From positions 1-62,256 of the forward strand of contig CAZYLZ010000008.1 in NCBI GenBank assembly GCA_964648335.1: a stretch of DNA of 62,256 bases, written 5' to 3'. This document shows, one piece after another, positions 8,441 through 15,683 of this stretch (positions are counted from its first letter, which is position 1; each line of letters begins with the position of its first letter). The DNA comes from CAZYLZ01 sp964648335. GTDB lineage: Bacteria; Patescibacteriota; Minisyncoccia; Phycocordibacterales; UBA2100. A program made the translations under genes and the position numbers. The notes beneath the pieces were generated by a model. It was given only the letters and a program-made list of their open reading frames with translations, ran no database searches and was not told the DNA's origin.

Positions 8441-9475
8441 GAAAAAGGGAAGAAGGTATATGTGGGACTCTCGGGTGGTGTCGACAGTTCCGTATCAGCC
8501 GGGCTCTTACGGGAGCAGGGGTACGACGTTACCGGGGTATTCATAAAGATCTGGCAGCCAGAGTTCTTAGAGTGTACGTGGCGTACCGACAGACTCGACG
8601 CCATGCGCGTCGCAGCAACACTTGGCATTCCATTCAAAGAAATCGATCTCTCCGATGTGTACAAGAAGACGGTTATCGACGACATGATCCAAGAATATTC
8701 TGCAGGACGCACACCAAACCCCGACGTTCTCTGCAATCGCTATGTAAAATTCGGCGCTTTCAAGGAATGGGCCTGGGCGCAGGGTGCTGATTTTGTAGCT
8801 ACTGGTCACTATGCCCGTATCGAAAAGCATAATGATGGTTATGCACTTTTACGCGGCGTCGACACCAATAAGGATCAGTCGTATTTTTTGTGGAGACTGA
8901 CACAATCCGATCTGTCTCGCACGCTTCTGCCTGTCGGACATCTCACCAAGCCCCAGGTGCGTGCACATGCATTGCGATCAGGTCTCCCGAATGCGAAGAA
9001 AAAAGACAGCCAAGGGCTCTGCTTCGTAGGAGACATACACATGGAGAGTTTTTTGCGTCGCTATATCGATACTGCACCTGGATCGGTGCTCGATACTAAT
9101 GGCCAGGTGATCGGAACACACCATGGTGCAGCACTCTATACGCTCGGCCAGCGCCACGGATTTACCGCACAAGGAACCCACGAGCACTATGTCATCTCGA
9201 CGGATGTCGCCCAAAACACCGTTACCGTAGCCGACTCAGCTACCCAGGCCGAGGTTACTCGGATTTCGCTCAGCGATATCAACCTCATGACGTCACGTGG
9301 CAGTTCGCTCACCGCGCAGTCACGCTATCGTGAAAAGCCAGTTGCCATCTCTCTCGATGGGCATGAAGTTACGTTTTCTAAGCCGCATCTCGCGGCGCCA
9401 GGACAATCCTTGGTCATATATGACGGAGATATCTGTATCGGTGGAGGTATCATCGGCACATCTGTGAACAGGTAA
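8441..9475 (+). CDS. mnmA: tRNA-specific 2-thiouridylase MnmA (5' end in gap)
   Basis: MnmA makes 2-thiouridine at position 34 of tRNA-Glu/Gln/Lys. The frame enters from the gap as EKGKKVYVGLSGG, so only the first few residues are lost; an internal GTG at 8462 is not the likely start. The PP-loop SGGVDSS binds ATP, and the two catalytic cysteines sit in NPDVLCN and GLCFVGD. The tRNA-binding GQRHGF segment and the C-terminal beta-barrel are present. The gene follows mltG without any other visible gene between. Confidence 0.95.
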   Translation, partial: EKGKKVYVGLSGGVDSSVSAGLLREQGYDVTGVFIKIWQPEFLECTWRTDRLDAMRVAATLGIPFKEIDLSDVYKKTVIDDMIQEYSAGRTPNPDVLCNRYVKFGAFKEWAWAQGADFVATGHYARIEKHNDGYALLRGVDTNKDQSYFLWRLTQSDLSRTLLPVGHLTKPQVRAHALRSGLPNAKKKDSQGLCFVGDIHMESFLRRYIDTAPGSVLDTNGQVIGTHHGAALYTLGQRHGFTAQGTHEHYVISTDVAQNTVTVADSATQAEVTRISLSDINLMTSRGSSLTAQSRYREKPVAISLDGHEVTFSKPHLAAPGQSLVIYDGDICIGGGIIGTSVNR

Positions 9476-9509
9476 GAAAACGAGAGCATTCATGCGTTAG
9501 AATACCGTC

Positions 9510-9905
9510 ATGGATTCAGTCGCTGGCAGGATATTTTCAGTGTGCATTTTCACTGTTGCGTTCGTCGGCCTGTATTATTTTTTCTTTCACGACACCCTCT
9601 CTGCAGCGGTAACACCACCACAACCGGTCACTGTCGTAGACGCATTCAAGGATATCGATAATTCGCACACCGCAACCGGTATGGTCATCGTGCCGTCCGA
9701 GTGCTTTGAGATAAAGCTCCGTACCGAAGAGTCGGGCAGCGGTCTCATACTCTTAATCATAGACTCTTGGCAGGCACCGTATCGAACGTGCGAAAAGATA
9801 CCGGTGGCGCGCAAGTTTTCCGCTACCGTGTTCGCTCCACAGACGGTACAATTCGAGGTACGCATGGACGGTGAACGCTTGCCAACCACAATCATCAGAA
9901 ACTGA
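9510..9905 (+). CDS. Small anchored or secreted protein of unknown function
   Basis: 131 aa. One N-terminal hydrophobic segment (about residues 8-27) precedes a soluble, probably extracytoplasmic beta-rich domain with two cysteines (C65 and C94) that could form a disulphide. It is not recognised. TAGAAT (9498-9503) places the transcription start exactly on the ATG and there is no Shine-Dalgarno. The stop is one base from the next start, so it probably heads a small operon with the nuclease gene. Confidence 0.6.
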   Translation: MDSVAGRIFSVCIFTVAFVGLYYFFFHDTLSAAVTPPQPVTVVDAFKDIDNSHTATGMVIVPSECFEIKLRTEESGSGLILLIIDSWQAPYRTCEKIPVARKFSATVFAPQTVQFEVRMDGERLPTTIIRN

Positions 9906-9906
9906 C

Positions 9907-10800
9907 ATGAACAACGGTGCCATCATAACGAAAGCTGACGGATCGACCGAGCCTTTTTCCGAGCGCAAGCTGCTCCAGTCGCTGTCGCGCGCAGGAGCAT
10001 CAAAAGACATCCAAAGCAGGATTGTAATGCAGGTAGAGTCAGAGCTAAAAAACGGCATGACTACCGAAGAGATATATCGTCATGCATACGAGCTTCTCAA
10101 CAGGGAAGGGACCCATCCGGCTGCAGCGCGGTACTCTATAAAACGGGCAGTGCTCGAGCTTGGCCCTTCAGGGTTCCCCTTTGAGCAGTTCGTCGCCGAA
10201 GTCCTAAAAGCCCACGGATGGAAAACAAAGACGGACGTGTCGATGACGGGACGTTGTGCTCCGCACGAGGTCGATGTTCTGGCCACGAAGGGAAGCGTGC
10301 GCGCGGGCATCGAAGTAAAATTTCACAACCATGCAGGGCTCCGCACTGATGTAAAAGACGCCCTTTACGTACACGCGCGTTTCGAGGACCTCAAGGTCTC
10401 TCCCTACAAGGAATCGAAGGTTACCGAAGGATGGCTCGTCACTAACACTCGTTTCACTCGCACTGCGATCCGCTACGGACAGTGCGCGGGTCTTTCGATG
10501 CTCGGATGGGACTATCCACGTGGACGGGGACTTCTCGAGCTCATTGAAGAGGCGGGTGTCCACCCGCTCACGTGTCTCACCACCTTGACCCAGGCCGAAA
10601 AGCAGCGTTTTCTGGATAAGAAAGTAGTGTTGTGTAAGGAAATACGGTCTGCTCAGAGTCTGCACGATCATGGCATCGCTCCGTCGAAGATTGGCACTGT
10701 ACTTGCAGAAGCCGCGCAAGTATGTGTATTGCCGGACGAGGAGGATTTGCACCAGTTATCCGTTGACAGTGGTGTGCGCGGCCTCCATCATGTGGGGTAA
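9907..10800 (+). CDS. ATP-cone plus Mrr-like restriction endonuclease domain protein
   Basis: 297 aa from the ATG at 9907, chosen because it begins one base after the previous stop and gives a normal ATP-cone N-terminus. Residues about 6-88 form an ATP-cone, an allosteric (d)ATP-binding domain best known from ribonucleotide reductase and NrdR. Residues about 90-215 form a PD-(D/E)XK nuclease of the Mrr type, with H-E-V-D123 and E136-V-K138 as the likely catalytic residues. About 80 residues of unclear fold follow. No methyltransferase is nearby, so a modification-dependent (type IV) role or a DNA-repair role is possible; both are inference. Confidence 0.8.
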   Translation: MNNGAIITKADGSTEPFSERKLLQSLSRAGASKDIQSRIVMQVESELKNGMTTEEIYRHAYELLNREGTHPAAARYSIKRAVLELGPSGFPFEQFVAEVLKAHGWKTKTDVSMTGRCAPHEVDVLATKGSVRAGIEVKFHNHAGLRTDVKDALYVHARFEDLKVSPYKESKVTEGWLVTNTRFTRTAIRYGQCAGLSMLGWDYPRGRGLLELIEEAGVHPLTCLTTLTQAEKQRFLDKKVVLCKEIRSAQSLHDHGIAPSKIGTVLAEAAQVCVLPDEEDLHQLSVDSGVRGLHHVG

Positions 10801-10841
10801 GGACCACGATCGGTTCTCTATTTATCACCTAGTTCAGAAGA

Positions 10842-11342
10842 ATGAACAACACAGAATCCCGCGAGTATATTCAGTACGCAGTGGCAGTCGTCATCGGATT
10901 CATAGTCGGAGCAGGAATCATATCGATTTGGAATGCAAAATCAGGTAACGTCACTCGATCTCAGACGGCAACGACAACTACTGAGCAAGCAGGAGGCGAT
11001 ACACAGGCTGCCCCAGTATCCGCGACCGGCGTTTCCATCGACTCTCAGGTGCCAGGTTCGCGCGTACGCGTAGCGCATGTCGAGCTGCCTAAGATAGGCT
11101 GGGTCGTCGTGCACGAGATTGTAAACGGCAAGATTGGTAACGCGCTGGGAGCAACGATGCGCGATTTAGGAGCGTCAGATAACGTTGAGGTCGTGCTCTT
11201 GCGTCCTATGAAGGCATCAGGAACCTACGCCGTCGGACTCTATACTGACAACGGTAATCGCATTTTCGAGCGCCGCGCCGACACGCCGTTGGGAGGAGAG
11301 AATGGGGACCCCGCACTGACTCCAATCGTGCTCGCACAATAA
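10842..11342 (+). CDS. Anchored protein with DUF7282-like domain
   Basis: 166 aa. A signal anchor (about residues 11-29), a Thr/Gln/Ala-rich linker (about 36-62) and one compact domain (about 70-160). The pattern GWVVVHEIVNGKIGNALG and the following paired beta strands resemble DUF7282, a domain of exported proteins in archaea and some bacteria; this is recalled, not searched. It probably faces the outside of the cell. No Shine-Dalgarno is visible. It lies 41 bases after the nuclease gene. Confidence 0.6.
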   Translation: MNNTESREYIQYAVAVVIGFIVGAGIISIWNAKSGNVTRSQTATTTTEQAGGDTQAAPVSATGVSIDSQVPGSRVRVAHVELPKIGWVVVHEIVNGKIGNALGATMRDLGASDNVEVVLLRPMKASGTYAVGLYTDNGNRIFERRADTPLGGENGDPALTPIVLAQ

Positions 11343-11347
11343 TACCC

Positions 11348-11619
11348 ATGGATATAAGTGACCCTACCCTCATCATTTTCGGTAAGCTCGCGCTTGCGTC
11401 CTTGCTGGGGGTCGTGGTCGGTACAGAGCGTGTCGCGGCGGGTAAGGGTGCTGGCATGCGAACGTTCGCTATGGTTGCGATGGGATCATGCCTGTTTGTC
11501 ATTGTCGGCGACGAGGCATCGCGCCAATACCTGGGCGTAGTCAACTTTGACCCGACCCGTGTCCTTGCGGCCATCGTTCAGGGCATTGGGTTTTTGGGAG
11601 CGGGTCTCATCATTATGCG
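11348..11619 (+). CDS. mgtC: MgtC/SapB-family membrane protein (3' end in gap)
   Basis: 90 codons are visible before the scaffold gap. Two to three TM helices and the family signatures LLGVVVGTER, KGAGMRTFAMVAMGS and VQGIGFLGAGLII fix the family. MgtC proteins are inner-membrane proteins tied to magnesium limitation and survival in hosts; the exact activity is not settled. The C-terminal part, including any cytoplasmic domain, is lost in the gap. Confidence 0.88.
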
Positions 11620-11719
11620 NNNNNNNNNNNNNNNNNNNNNNNNNNNNNNNNNNNNNNNNNNNNNNNNNNNNNNNNNNNNNNNNNNNNNNNNNNNNNNNNN
11701 NNNNNNNNNNNNNNNNNNN
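11620..11719. other. Assembly gap (100 N)
   Basis: Exactly 100 N. It removes the 3' part of mgtC and the start of the nuclease gene; the true length is unknown. MgtC proteins are usually 150-230 aa, so at least about 180 bases should be missing. Confidence 0.95.
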
Positions 11720-11720
11720 C

Positions 11721-12452
11721 GGGCAACATTTTCGTTTATCACGCTCCAAAATAGACTTGTTTTTGGAGTGTGGTCGCTGCTTTTACCTCGATCAGAAGCT
11801 CGGTACGGCACGACCACCCGGCTTTCCCTTCAATCTTAACAGTGCTGTCGACGAGCTGCTGAAAAAGGAATTCGACGTGCACCGCGTCGAGGGGACGATA
11901 CACCCGTTGGCAAAGGCGTATGGTGTCGATGCAGTGCCGTTCGTCCACGATAAAATCGAGGAGTGGCGAGATGCGCTCAAGCATGGCATTCAGTATGTGC
12001 ACCCAACAACGGGCATGACAGTCCGCGGCGGTATCGATGATGTCTGGAAAGATTCTGACGGTTCACTCATTATCGTCGATTACAAAGCGACGAGCAAAAA
12101 AGGCGAGGTTTCGCTCGATGCCGAGTGGCAGGATGGCTACAAGCGCCAGGTCGAGGTATACCAGTGGCTCTTCAGGAAGAACGGATACACCGTATCTCCG
12201 ACGGCATACTTTGTGTATGCCAACGGCCTGACAGACAAGGCGGCCTTCGACGGCAAACTCGAGTTCGATGTAAAGCTCATACCTTACACAGGTGATGACT
12301 CCTGGATAGAGCCGGTTCTCGTTCGGATAAAAGAGACTCTCGACGGCGATGTTGTCCCGGAGTCCTCGCCCGAGTGCGACTATTGCACCTACCGTCAATA
12401 TGCCGGGGCTAAGCTCATGAAGGCGGGCGCAAAGCCCGGAAAAAAAAGATGA
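11721..12452 (+). CDS. PD-(D/E)XK nuclease with possible Fe-S cluster, Cas4/RecB-like (5' end in gap)
   Basis: 243 codons are visible with no start codon near the gap edge, so the 5' end is missing. The catalytic core is VRGGIDDVW followed by LIIVDYKAT, the Asp and D-x-K residues of RecB/Cas4-type exonucleases. Two cysteines near the visible N-terminus (ECGRC) and two near the C-terminus (CDYC) match the four-Cys iron-sulphur arrangement of Cas4/AddB nucleases. No cas genes or repeats are in the window, so a repair role is more likely than CRISPR adaptation. Overlaps the next gene by 4 bases (ATGA). Confidence 0.8.
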   Translation, partial: GQHFRLSRSKIDLFLECGRCFYLDQKLGTARPPGFPFNLNSAVDELLKKEFDVHRVEGTIHPLAKAYGVDAVPFVHDKIEEWRDALKHGIQYVHPTTGMTVRGGIDDVWKDSDGSLIIVDYKATSKKGEVSLDAEWQDGYKRQVEVYQWLFRKNGYTVSPTAYFVYANGLTDKAAFDGKLEFDVKLIPYTGDDSWIEPVLVRIKETLDGDVVPESSPECDYCTYRQYAGAKLMKAGAKPGKKR

Positions 12453-12748
12453 AACAAGAATTTTCATTCGCAGACAAAGTACGAAAAATAGTGTCTAAGA
12501 TCCCTCGCGGTAGCGTCGCAACATATAAAAGCGTCGCCGAGGCGGCTGGACGGCCTGGCGCTGCGCGTGCCGTCGGCACCATTATGAAGAATAATTACGA
12601 CGGGAAGGTTCCGTGCCATCGTGTGGTGCGCAGTGACGGATTCATCGGTGACTACAACCGGGGCGGCACCAAGGCAAAGAAAGCTTTGCTTATACAGGAG
12701 GGTGCTTTTGACAAAGCTGGTAACCTGCGTTTTACTGTCATTAGCTGA
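12449..12748 (+). CDS. ogt: Methylated-DNA--protein-cysteine methyltransferase-like protein
   Basis: 99 aa, only the DNA-binding/active-site domain of the Ogt/MGMT family (full Ogt is about 160-180 aa). The active-site motif PCHR with its cysteine is intact (VPCHRVVRSDG), and the helix-turn-helix IPRGSVATYKSVAEAAG and the GGTKAKKALL closing helix are present. It could therefore repair O6-alkylguanine directly, unlike alkyltransferase-like proteins, which have Trp for Cys. The ATGA overlap with the upstream nuclease suggests a shared transcript and a DNA-repair theme. Confidence 0.88.
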   Translation: MKQEFSFADKVRKIVSKIPRGSVATYKSVAEAAGRPGAARAVGTIMKNNYDGKVPCHRVVRSDGFIGDYNRGGTKAKKALLIQEGAFDKAGNLRFTVIS

Positions 12749-12779
12749 CTCAGCTCAACAGAAACGTCGGAGGACGACC

Positions 12780-13010
12780 ATGACAGAGTTTGCGATTGTG
12801 GCGGCCGGTAGCGTAACGTTCGGCTTCGTCGTACTAGCACTCGTTAGGGCATTCGTACGTTGGCAGCAGCGTACCAAGAGGCTTCGTGACGAGGTAGGGC
12901 GGGACCAATATAGCGCCGCGCTCTCGATCATCCCGGCAACCGAAGTGATCGACTTTGGCGAAAGTATGCCCGCGCACCAGAGTAGGCATTTCCAAAGCAG
13001 CAAGGTCTGA
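12780..13010 (+). CDS. Small single-pass membrane protein
   Basis: 76 aa, unrecognised. One TM (about residues 4-24) is followed by a basic stretch (RWQQRTKRLRDEVGR) and a polar tail. The ATG at 12780 is chosen because GGAGG lies 7 bases upstream, one of the few clear Shine-Dalgarno sites in the first 20 kb. A terminator follows directly. Confidence 0.6.
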   Translation: MTEFAIVAAGSVTFGFVVLALVRAFVRWQQRTKRLRDEVGRDQYSAALSIIPATEVIDFGESMPAHQSRHFQSSKV

Positions 13011-13012
13011 CG

Positions 13013-13060
13013 AAAAACCCGCATAAGTGCAGCGCATCGCGCAGCCTTAGCGGGTTTTTT
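13013..13060 (+). terminator. Intrinsic terminator with extended loop
   Basis: AAAAACCCGC (13013-13022) pairs with GCGGGTTTTTT (13050-13060). An inner TAAG/CTTA pairing shortens the loop. It ends the nuclease-ogt-small membrane protein unit. Confidence 0.75.
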
Positions 13061-13076
13061 AACGCGAGCCGCTCGA

Positions 13077-13105
13077 TTGCCGCGACGCTGAAAAGACGCT
13101 ATGCT
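13077..13105 (+). promoter_or_regulatory. Leaderless promoter of the M16 protease pair
   Basis: TTGCCG (13077-13082), 17-bp spacer, TATGCT (13100-13105). The predicted start, 7 bases past the -10, is the G of the GTG start codon at 13112. Confidence 0.6.
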
Positions 13106-13111
13106 CGGAAG

Positions 13112-14383
13112 GTGAAAAAGCATGAGCTCAAGCATGTCAGAACCGAACACGGGATCAGCGAATACGTTCTTGGCAACGGCCTGCGAGTCTTGTACAAGCG
13201 GGATGTGTCCGCACCCGTTGTAGCTGTCTGCGTAACCTTCCATGTCGGATCCCGAAACGAAACTAAGGGTGTGACTGGCTCAACGCACATACTCGAGCAC
13301 CTCTTGTTCAAGGATACCGACACGTTCAAGAAGTCTACCGGCAACCAGATAACCGACTACCTCGAATGGTTCGGGGCGATGATCAATGCCACGACGTGGC
13401 TCGACCGGACTAATTATTTCGAGCTCCTGCCAAAGGAGCGCATGCGCGAAGCGCTCGAACTTGAGGCCTCTCGTATGCGCTGCAGTCTCTTTAACGACGA
13501 TGACCTAAAGAGTGAGATGACTGTTGTACGCAACGAATTCGAGCGTTCGCGAAACGATCCGTTCGAGGCACTCGACGAGGCGATGTGGGCTGCCGCCTTT
13601 ACCAAGCATCCATACCGGATCCCGACCATCGGAACCAAGGAGGATATCGAGGCCTCCACCGCGCAGAGACTTAGGGAGTTCTACGATACCTATTATTGGC
13701 CGAACAATGCTACCCTTGCGGTCTTCGGCGACGCAGAATTTGTTGATGTGGAGCGGTCTGTAATCGAATACTTCGCGCCGATACCGCGTTCAAGGGGCGA
13801 GATCCCGCCCATGCTCACGATCGAGCCCGAGCAGACGAAACCCCGGAGAGTCGTGGTAGCGCGTTCCTCCGGCATCGAGGCAACAACACTTGCCTACAAG
13901 GCTCCTCGCGGCGCACATGCGGACTTCGCCCTACTTTCGGTATTGGCGAGTATCCTCACTGATGGGCTCTCCAGTCGTTTTCAGCGCAGGTTGGTCGACA
14001 CGGGGCTCGCTACGAGCGTAAGTCAGTTCTCGCACCCGCTGTTTGATCCAGGATGGATCTCATTTACAGCTCATGTCACATCGCAACCTCAGAAAGTGCT
14101 CGATACGATGCGGGCCGTTATAGCGGAAGTACGCGAACACGGAGTAACCGAGGACGAGCTCTTGCGCGCAAAAGAACGCATACGAAACGATATGGCATCT
14201 GCACAAAACGGCGTTTTCGCCGAGATCCGTATGGTCTCAGAAGCGGTCGCGGCCGGAGATTGGAGGCTCTTTTACGAACAGGTCGCGTCGTTGGACACGA
14301 TAGAGCTGCGACACCTGGAGGCAGCCGCACAGATTTATCTTGTTCCAGAAAAAGAGACAGCTGGCATTCTCAGAAATACATAA
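13112..14383 (+). CDS. M16B zinc peptidase, catalytic subunit
   Basis: 423 aa with GTG start. The inverted zinc motif HILEH (H59, E62, H63) and the distal Glu in VVRNEFE (about E143) are intact, so this is the catalytic half. Two M16 domains are present. No signal peptide is seen, so it acts in the cytoplasm or leaves by an unknown route. The next gene is the matching non-catalytic subunit, 4 bases downstream; M16B proteases of this type work as heterodimers that degrade peptides in a closed chamber. Confidence 0.92.
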   Translation: MKKHELKHVRTEHGISEYVLGNGLRVLYKRDVSAPVVAVCVTFHVGSRNETKGVTGSTHILEHLLFKDTDTFKKSTGNQITDYLEWFGAMINATTWLDRTNYFELLPKERMREALELEASRMRCSLFNDDDLKSEMTVVRNEFERSRNDPFEALDEAMWAAAFTKHPYRIPTIGTKEDIEASTAQRLREFYDTYYWPNNATLAVFGDAEFVDVERSVIEYFAPIPRSRGEIPPMLTIEPEQTKPRRVVVARSSGIEATTLAYKAPRGAHADFALLSVLASILTDGLSSRFQRRLVDTGLATSVSQFSHPLFDPGWISFTAHVTSQPQKVLDTMRAVIAEVREHGVTEDELLRAKERIRNDMASAQNGVFAEIRMVSEAVAAGDWRLFYEQVASLDTIELRHLEAAAQIYLVPEKETAGILRNT

Positions 14384-14387
14384 CGCT

Positions 14388-15674
14388 ATGCACGCACGAA
14401 GATTCAAGACCAAAGAACTCGACAACGGCACACGACTAGTGTTCAACACGTTCGGCCCCGGAACGGGCGAAGGCATGGTTACGATTATCGGCTCTCTCCA
14501 TGGGGGTGCCATTGCATGGGGGAGCAAGTATGCAGCTACGATACACGCTGAAATGCTCTCCGAAGGTACCAAAACGATGTCCAAGGACGAGATTTCGCGA
14601 GCACTCGATGACATCGGCGCGACGATCAACTTTTCTGCTGGATCGACGCGTCTCGTGATCTCAGCGCAGGTACGTGCCCCACATCTCGAGACGGTTCTCG
14701 GTCTCATACAACACCTTCTTTCCGAGGCGGTATTTCTGCAAGAGCGTCTCGAAAAAATACAAATGCGAATGAGTGCCGAGCTCGATCTCGCCAAGCAAGA
14801 CACGCGCACGCAAGCATCGATAGCACTTTCACGACTCATGTTTCCAAAAGGACATCCCAACCGGCAAGAAACGATAGACGAAGCGCGTGCCGTACTGTCG
14901 AAAATCACTCCAAAGGTTCTCGCAAAGCAACACGCACTTTTGCTCGAGAGGCCAGCACTTATCCTCTCGATATCAGGGGACACGTCTCACGATAGAATGT
15001 TTGCAGCCTCGCGCGCTGCATTTTCTACATGGTCAAAACGACGCCCTAAGGTCGTGCGATTCGCAAAGGCCCCCACGGCCAAGAGAAAGGTCCTCACCAT
15101 AGCTATAGCCGAGAAATCAAGTATCGACTACATGCTCGCTATCCCTTCCCGTATCACTGCGGCTCATGCGGATTACCCGGCGCTCGTACTCGGACTGCAG
15201 ATACTGGGTAATCCTCGCGGATTCGCGGGCCGGCTCATGAAGACCACCCGCGAAGAAGAAGGTCTCACCTACGGTGTCTATGCGTATGCCTCCGGTTTCG
15301 ACCAGAAAACCGACGGCTCAGCGATGATATGGGCCACGTTCGCACCCGAACTTCTGTCTCAGGGGCGCGCCTCGATCGCTCGGCAAATAGACACTATCAT
15401 CCGCGAACCAGTTGCAAAGAAGGAGCTCAAAAGACATCAAGAGCTCTTCTCTAATTACCGCATAGTGCAGATGTCCACGAGTAATGCCTACGCTGCGGCG
15501 GGTCACAGCTGCCTCGTCGATAATCTACCGCTTTCGTACCTCGATACCTTCCCGCGTCTTCTCAAGAAGGTGACTTCCTCTGACGTTGCACGAATCCTCA
15601 AGAAGTATCTTGATATCTCGTGCGCTAATGAGGTGGCAGCGGGTCCGGTTGAGAAAAACGCGCTTACCGCGTAA
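14388..15674 (+). CDS. M16B peptidase-like protein, non-catalytic R/Y subunit
   Basis: 428 aa from the ATG at 14388; the frame is open further upstream but this start follows the previous stop by 4 bases. The zinc motif is degenerate (TIHAEMLSEG in place of HxxEH), while the substrate-binding R/Y motif of the partner subunit is present (TTREEEGLTYGVYAY). Together with the upstream gene it forms a classical catalytic plus R/Y pair. Confidence 0.9.
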   Translation: MHARRFKTKELDNGTRLVFNTFGPGTGEGMVTIIGSLHGGAIAWGSKYAATIHAEMLSEGTKTMSKDEISRALDDIGATINFSAGSTRLVISAQVRAPHLETVLGLIQHLLSEAVFLQERLEKIQMRMSAELDLAKQDTRTQASIALSRLMFPKGHPNRQETIDEARAVLSKITPKVLAKQHALLLERPALILSISGDTSHDRMFAASRAAFSTWSKRRPKVVRFAKAPTAKRKVLTIAIAEKSSIDYMLAIPSRITAAHADYPALVLGLQILGNPRGFAGRLMKTTREEEGLTYGVYAYASGFDQKTDGSAMIWATFAPELLSQGRASIARQIDTIIREPVAKKELKRHQELFSNYRIVQMSTSNAYAAAGHSCLVDNLPLSYLDTFPRLLKKVTSSDVARILKKYLDISCANEVAAGPVEKNALTA

Positions 15675-15677
15675 AGT
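15649..15677 (+). promoter_or_regulatory. Leaderless alaS promoter inside the upstream gene
   Basis: TTGAGA (15649-15654), 17-bp spacer, TAAAGT (15672-15677). The predicted start is the A of the alaS ATG (15684). Most of the promoter lies in the last codons of the M16 partner gene. Confidence 0.55.
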
Positions 15678-15683
15678 ACTTGC

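Noticed and set aside
8287..8790. Frames running through the N blocks as fusion proteins
   Set aside because: They exist only because N codons are read as X; the real genes end or begin at the gaps.
11721..12452. CRISPR-associated Cas4
   Set aside because: The nuclease resembles Cas4, but there is no cas1, cas2 or repeat array anywhere in the window.
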